A DNA stretch of 64,000 nt. Origin: Trichomonas vaginalis G3 (Eukaryota > Parabasalia > Trichomonadida > Trichomonadidae). Shown here one piece after another: positions 59,416 through 64,000 of the stretch. The DNA lies in the NCBI RefSeq assembly GCF_026262505.1, contig NC_067205.1, positions 11,098,001-11,162,000 of the forward strand. Direction: 5' to 3'. The position numbers were made by a program, and so were the translations under genes. Every line of letters begins with the position of its first letter. The first letter of the stretch is position 1. Under the pieces are notes generated by a model. The model had not been told where the DNA came from. It was given only the letters and a program-made list of their open reading frames with translations, and ran no database searches.

Positions 59416-60391
59416 CTTTCAAAAACTTTTTCAAACTTTAAAATGCTATCGATATATCGACTGGTTGTATTATATCCAAATTGCTATTAAAAGTGAGGTA
59501 ACATCGTTGGACATATTCAATTCCATTATTCTTTTCGATTACTGAAAATGCAATTTACGATCGATTCTTTATGATTTATTGTATCTCATACATATTACTT
59601 TAAGATTTATATACAATTCTAAAAAGACACGCCAATACAATCAATAATGTTGAACAAATAACTTACAAAGAGTTTGCAAATATATTGCCTTATACAAATA
59701 TATTCATGTATTAGCAGCTTATGAGAAATTTCTGAATTTCCCAATCTTCCATTCTTCATCTTATGTTTTTAATGAATAAAATTTAAAATATAGCTTCAAA
59801 AATTTTATTTTGGAATATAAGGTTAAGATCCAAAGCTAAAATTATTAAGAAGCAATTATGATTTTTTTTTTTCTTGTATATATTAGTCACAACTCTTGAA
59901 TTAGAGATGCATTCACCATAAACTTGCATTTCCTTTTTGTGCTTTAAGTACTTTCATTTTATATTATATTTCTCTTATTTGAAGTTGTTTCCGCATTTTC
60001 TGCAGCACAATTCGATTCAAATGCTTAATAAATAAGATTTCCAAAATTGTTTTTGGAATATCATCCTAATATTTCACATGATTTGAGAAATGAATAATCA
60101 TTTAATCAAAAACATATTCAAACTAATTAATGCATCATTTTATGATATGCATTATCAGTTTGGCACATTTTTAAGTTTAAAATTTATTCTTTGAACCCAT
60201 TATTAATTCATTCGATTTAAGTTTGTTCTTATTGCCTTTCTCCGAAGCACCAATTCATCAATGGATTAACTGTTTCGAATTTAGTTGATTGTTTGCTTAT
60301 ATTTGAACAGTATTTACTTACAAATTTTATTTTTGTTTCCTAGAACGAGATATTTGTAAATTTATCATGATAATTTTTTTACTAACAAATT
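59416..60391. other. Non-coding region right of repeat copy 2
   Basis: About 980 AT-rich bases downstream of the ankyrin gene; nothing recognised. Confidence 0.5.
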
Positions 60392-61990
60392 TTATTTGAA
60401 ATGATTTATTAGAAGTTGATGGACATCATGCCTTTTATTTTTCTTTGCAATTTCAATTGGTGATTCTCCATTTTCATCATAAACTAGTTTGATGTCATGA
60501 TGACTTAGGAGAATTTTCGTTATATCTGCAAAACCAAACTGTGCAGCATAATGAAGAGGTGTCCATTTATCATTTGCTTGTATATTTATATCAATTTTTC
60601 CATTTTCTAAGAAGTACTCTATACAATCTATTCTTCTATTTATAATTGCTTGATGCAGACAAGAAAAACCAAAGTTATCTTTAGTATTTATATCAGCACC
60701 TTTTGAAATTAAGTTTTTAATTGTTTCAATTTTTGATGACGAAATCGAAATCATCAAAGCAGACTCTCCTTTCGAATTTCTCTTTTCAAGATATAGTCTT
60801 TTATTATTAAGTAATTCATCAATTGATTCACTATGATTCCTTAATATTGCAAGCATTAATGGTGTCACATCATTAACATTTAAAAGATTTGGGTCAACAT
60901 CATAATGATTTAACAATTTAATTATCATAAAATTGTTTCTTGCGCATGCTAAATGAAATGCATTAGAGTTCTTGTCATTAACAACATTAATATTTGTTGA
61001 TTTCTTTATTAAATAATCAAGACATTCGATGTCATTATCTAAACACGATTCTAAAATTGCTTCTTCAATTCCTTTGATTTTTTTAACTTCAATCAGCCAT
61101 TTTAGTAATTCTAGATTGTGGAATTGAACACAAACATTCAAAACACCTGTAAAATCTAGTTCTGACTCTTCACAAATATCAATAATCTTCAAATCTCCTC
61201 CAGCAACAGCAAAATAAGTTAATTTTCTTCCAAATGAATCTTCTTTCATTAAATCAGCTTCATTCAATCTCAAGAAGTTGAAGCACTTAACTGATTTATA
61301 ATAAGCGGCAATTTGTATCAATGAAGGCTTCCTTTGAAGGAAAAATTCTTTGAAAAAAATTGAAAATTGAATTGTTTTGTTGATGTCAAAATTTGGATTA
61401 GTAAAACATACTTGTAATGCATCAATATCATCATTTCTAAGTATATCTGCTAATGCATCTTCATTTCCTTGTCCTAATCGATAATCTTTTAGTAATTTAA
61501 AATTATTTTCAAAAAACGATTTCTTCTTTTGTAAAAGATACTTATTTACGTTCTTCAGTTCCATGAAACTTCCGGGATTTATCTCTTCTATCTCCGGAGC
61601 AAGCCAAAGATAAAATATTGTATCATTTTCGAATAAAGACAATAATTCTGAAATACTAGCATACTTTGCTTCAACTAGTTTGTAAATCATATTATAAAGT
61701 GAGATTTTGTGTAAACAATGAATTGGTAGTTGTAGAAATTTAAAAATTTGTTCAAAAAAGAAGCTTTTGGGCATGAATTCAGTGTTGTTGATAATAAAAT
61801 CGATATAATAATTGATGTTACTTGGTTTAATTATTGAAAATCTGAAGATCATTTGCAATAATAATTTTTTCTCCGATATTTGAACTAATTGATCATGTTC
61901 TTGCAAGGATTTTATCAGATTATTCAGATCATTACAATCGTATAATGCATTTTGAAGACATTTATATGATTCAATGTCTTCATAAAACAT
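60392..61990 (-). CDS. Ankyrin-repeat protein with trichomonad-type N-terminal region
   Basis: A 532-residue protein starts at the ATG at 61990. Residues 1-180 are the helical region found in front of ankyrin repeats in many trichomonad proteins (EKKLLLQMIFRFSIIKPSNI). From about residue 210 to 530 there are roughly nine ankyrin units. The early ones are divergent and the last ones canonical (NSNAFHLACARNNFMIIKLL, SALMISISSSKIETIKNLIS, GADINTKDNFGFSCLHQAII, WTPLHYAAQFGFADITKILL). There is no membrane segment or enzyme domain. Ankyrin arrays bind partner proteins; the partner is unknown. It lies 67 bases upstream of the 3' end of the next minus-strand gene. Confidence 0.92.
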   Translation of the reverse strand: MFYEDIESYKCLQNALYDCNDLNNLIKSLQEHDQLVQISEKKLLLQMIFRFSIIKPSNINYYIDFIINNTEFMPKSFFFEQIFKFLQLPIHCLHKISLYNMIYKLVEAKYASISELLSLFENDTIFYLWLAPEIEEINPGSFMELKNVNKYLLQKKKSFFENNFKLLKDYRLGQGNEDALADILRNDDIDALQVCFTNPNFDINKTIQFSIFFKEFFLQRKPSLIQIAAYYKSVKCFNFLRLNEADLMKEDSFGRKLTYFAVAGGDLKIIDICEESELDFTGVLNVCVQFHNLELLKWLIEVKKIKGIEEAILESCLDNDIECLDYLIKKSTNINVVNDKNSNAFHLACARNNFMIIKLLNHYDVDPNLLNVNDVTPLMLAILRNHSESIDELLNNKRLYLEKRNSKGESALMISISSSKIETIKNLISKGADINTKDNFGFSCLHQAIINRRIDCIEYFLENGKIDINIQANDKWTPLHYAAQFGFADITKILLSHHDIKLVYDENGESPIEIAKKNKRHDVHQLLINHFK

Positions 61991-62057
61991 AAACTAAATA
62001 AAAAAATGAAGAATCAAATAAAAGAAACATAAAATCAATTTAGTTAACAAACAATAT

Positions 62058-63947
62058 TTATAAAGCAATGATTTTCATTATAAGAGCTTTGTTAGTTTCT
62101 CCAGATTTTTCTGGAATATTCCTGTAGCAATCGAGAAGAGCTTCTTTTTGGCCATTATCGATAAGGTCTGTAATAATGTCCTGCACCATACATAGCTGCG
62201 ATGCAGAAATAACAGCGCACCAGTACATAAAGTACTGAATGAACTTATCAATGGAATTTGGATGTACGACCATCATTATACGAATAAAATCATATAATGT
62301 TGCACCTCTTCTTAGCGTTGCAAAAAGAATTTCAAAATTACGAAGAGGTTCTGCGAGAAACAGCCTCAAAGGGACGTATTTAGGCGGTGTAATGGCTTGT
62401 GCTTCATAATTCTGCGAATACCATGTCGTAATTTCTGTTCTTGGAAATTCAGAAATTGGATACGTCACAGATTCGCATTTCATTGCATCGGACCACAGCA
62501 TCGTAAGGCCTACAAGCTGTCCGAACTCTTCCTCTGGCTTAATCTTCTCTCCATTAAACTCTCTGAAATAATTTTCAATTTGTCGTTTTACAGGCGACGG
62601 CAAATGGAATTGCGTTGAGTCCTTGAGAGTATCAATGCATTCCTGTAAGAAATCATCGTCGACATTCTCAAATTTTATGAGAATTTTCAAAATTATTGAA
62701 GCAGTTGTTGAATTTTTGATGTTTTTAAGGGTTTCTAGGATGTTTTCTTTCTGTGGAACAGCTTTACTTAGACATTCAATGATGCTTTGCTGCAAATCTA
62801 AGTCAGGAGTTGAAATATTTTCAAATTGAGGATGATCAAGGTCAGGAACTTCAGGATTTGCTTGGATCTTGTGGTGCCTTCTTGTGGACATCCTAAGATT
62901 TGCAATATTTCCGTTATGATCCATATAAACAACACTACAATTTGTAATATTGAAATAATTTTGGAAAAGTTTGCCAGTTCCTTCGAGTTTGATGCAATCA
63001 AGGAGATCAAATGATGGTATTGAACATACAAATAACGCTTCTTTCCTCGGAGCATAAATAACAAGTATATAATGTTTTGAATCTCCGTACCAAGCTAATT
63101 GGGCATCACTAATGGCCTTTTTGATGGATACAACACATTCATTGTCAACATCAATGATTGTAATGCGGCCAATGTTATCGGAAACTGCAATAAAACGTTT
63201 ATCTGGAGATGGAACTAAAGAAATCGCAATTTTAGTAATATCGTTGTAGTCTTGAGTACTTTTGAGTAGCTCTGGTTGATAATCTTTGAAATTTTTGCCA
63301 AAAGGATTAAGAGATTTGGCAAATTTTGTAATTCCTGTGGTAAATGTTCCTTTATATGGAGAATTAATATCGTAAACAGTAAGAAATTGCTCACTTGAGG
63401 TTATATATAGCTTCAATGATGTCTCTTTATATTTGACAATTTGAATATTTTTAATATCTGAATTTTGAATTGTGAATTTTTGAGCAACTGGTGTATATTT
63501 GAGATTTGCATTAGCATATTCTAACTCTGACTGTGCAATATATACAAAAATATTAGGATGAAAAATTAATGTGTAAGAATTTAAAGATTCTGATGATGGT
63601 AATGAATCAATTCTATTGTAAATGATTTTTTGAAGAGGAGATGCATGGAAATTGAAAATTCTAATAACAGAATCTATTGAAATTGTAATAAATTTTCCTA
63701 AATTTGTTCCACAACCGCAGATCCAGGGACTTTCGGCGATTGTAGTGCATGAAATTATTTGTTCGTTCGATTCTAATTCAACTTCAATTGCTTTTACCTT
63801 TTCATTTGAATTAAAATAGACTTTTGATGAAGAAAATGAGCAAAATGAATTTCCGGATGGTGAGAAAGCAACATCATTATTCATTAAACGCGTTGCCTCT
63901 GCTTCTGGAGATTCAGAACGTACTCTCCAGGCTGAAGAAATCTCCAT
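62058..63947 (-). CDS. RAB3GAP2-like regulatory protein (N-terminal propeller domain)
   Basis: A 629-residue protein starts at the ATG at 63947 (MEISSAWRVRSESPEAEATR). It consists of beta-propeller-like strands followed by helices. The segment SLVPSPDKRFIAVSDNIGRI, TIIDVDNECVVSIKKAISDA and QLAWYG, then YILVIYAPRKEALFV, reproduces the characteristic block of RAB3GAP2 N-terminal domains. In that block a DNIGRV-ILLD strand, a G.RDAQ.GW turn and FLVIYAPRRG..E follow each other. In animals RAB3GAP2 pairs with the catalytic RAB3GAP1 as a Rab18 exchange factor and Rab3 GAP, in vesicle traffic and lipid droplets. This protein is less than half the usual length, with a shortened helical C-terminal part (YDFIRIMMVVHPNSIDKFIQ). 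I am fairly sure of the family and not of the Rab target. Confidence 0.75.
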   Translation of the reverse strand: MEISSAWRVRSESPEAEATRLMNNDVAFSPSGNSFCSFSSSKVYFNSNEKVKAIEVELESNEQIISCTTIAESPWICGCGTNLGKFITISIDSVIRIFNFHASPLQKIIYNRIDSLPSSESLNSYTLIFHPNIFVYIAQSELEYANANLKYTPVAQKFTIQNSDIKNIQIVKYKETSLKLYITSSEQFLTVYDINSPYKGTFTTGITKFAKSLNPFGKNFKDYQPELLKSTQDYNDITKIAISLVPSPDKRFIAVSDNIGRITIIDVDNECVVSIKKAISDAQLAWYGDSKHYILVIYAPRKEALFVCSIPSFDLLDCIKLEGTGKLFQNYFNITNCSVVYMDHNGNIANLRMSTRRHHKIQANPEVPDLDHPQFENISTPDLDLQQSIIECLSKAVPQKENILETLKNIKNSTTASIILKILIKFENVDDDFLQECIDTLKDSTQFHLPSPVKRQIENYFREFNGEKIKPEEEFGQLVGLTMLWSDAMKCESVTYPISEFPRTEITTWYSQNYEAQAITPPKYVPLRLFLAEPLRNFEILFATLRRGATLYDFIRIMMVVHPNSIDKFIQYFMYWCAVISASQLCMVQDIITDLIDNGQKEALLDCYRNIPEKSGETNKALIMKIIAL

Positions 63948-64000
63948 TCTAACGCAAAGTTACAGGCGTAACACACCGTTAAATCAATATTTTTTTTATT
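63948..64000. other. Upstream region of the RAB3GAP2-like gene
   Basis: A short upstream stretch containing TAACACACCGTTAAA; its minus strand reads TAACGG, a Myb-like core. No TCA initiator is visible. Confidence 0.35.

Overview
The window is nuclear DNA of a parabasalid flagellate, most likely a trichomonad (Trichomonas or Tritrichomonas). The DNA is very AT-rich and the genes are intronless, single-frame ORFs separated by 0.1-3 kb of low-complexity AT spacer. Several start codons sit a few bases behind a trichomonad-type initiator (TCA followed by pyrimidine and T/A), and several stops lie in TAAA, which doubles as the trichomonad poly(A) signal. Four giant BspA-like leucine-rich repeat (LRR) surface proteins and a trichomonad-style ankyrin protein support this. 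I cannot assign a species from sequence alone.

Layout. 1-1475 holds the 5' part of a large helical protein running off the left edge. 2139-6778 is a co-directional group of three coiled-coil proteins and one multi-pass membrane protein, followed by a slightly degenerate tRNA-Glu. 7697-9790 is a BspA-like gene broken by one in-frame stop, with a 2.3 kb TTAA-flanked inverted-repeat element just upstream of its start. 12714-16082 is a beta-propeller protein with a long disordered tail. 17080-19792 holds a tandem-domain E2F-like factor, a small acidic unknown and a cystatin reading frame that has lost its ATG. 20251-26473 holds unknown and coiled-coil genes plus a secreted-type glycine-rich/cysteine-rich protein. 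tRNA-Ala, a TTLL tubulin-modifying enzyme and a probable cilium-associated protein follow (26922-29767). 29768-33026 is an accessory gap with a second TTAA-flanked element, clustered ACGGAAAA motifs, a polypurine tract and a GC-rich hairpin. 33027-42491 holds a ubiquitin protease, a UBX protein, a BTB/amidotransferase-like fusion, a prion-like protein with an eIF4E-binding motif, a lysophospholipid acyltransferase and a PPP phosphatase cut by an in-frame TAG. 43070-57070 is an LRR surface-protein cluster that looks like one divergent gene pair duplicated in tandem. 57740-63947 holds a protein kinase, an ankyrin protein and a RAB3GAP2-like protein.

The genes do not form one pathway. The recognisable themes are surface adhesion (LRR and glycine-rich proteins), cytoskeleton/flagellum (TTLL, coiled coils, CFAP119-like) and regulation (E2F, kinase, phosphatase, USP, UBX, cystatin). 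The most unusual items are a two-hairpin repeat present in two inverted copies 16 kb apart, two unrelated TTAA-bounded elements, and four genes whose reading frame is interrupted or lacks a start codon.
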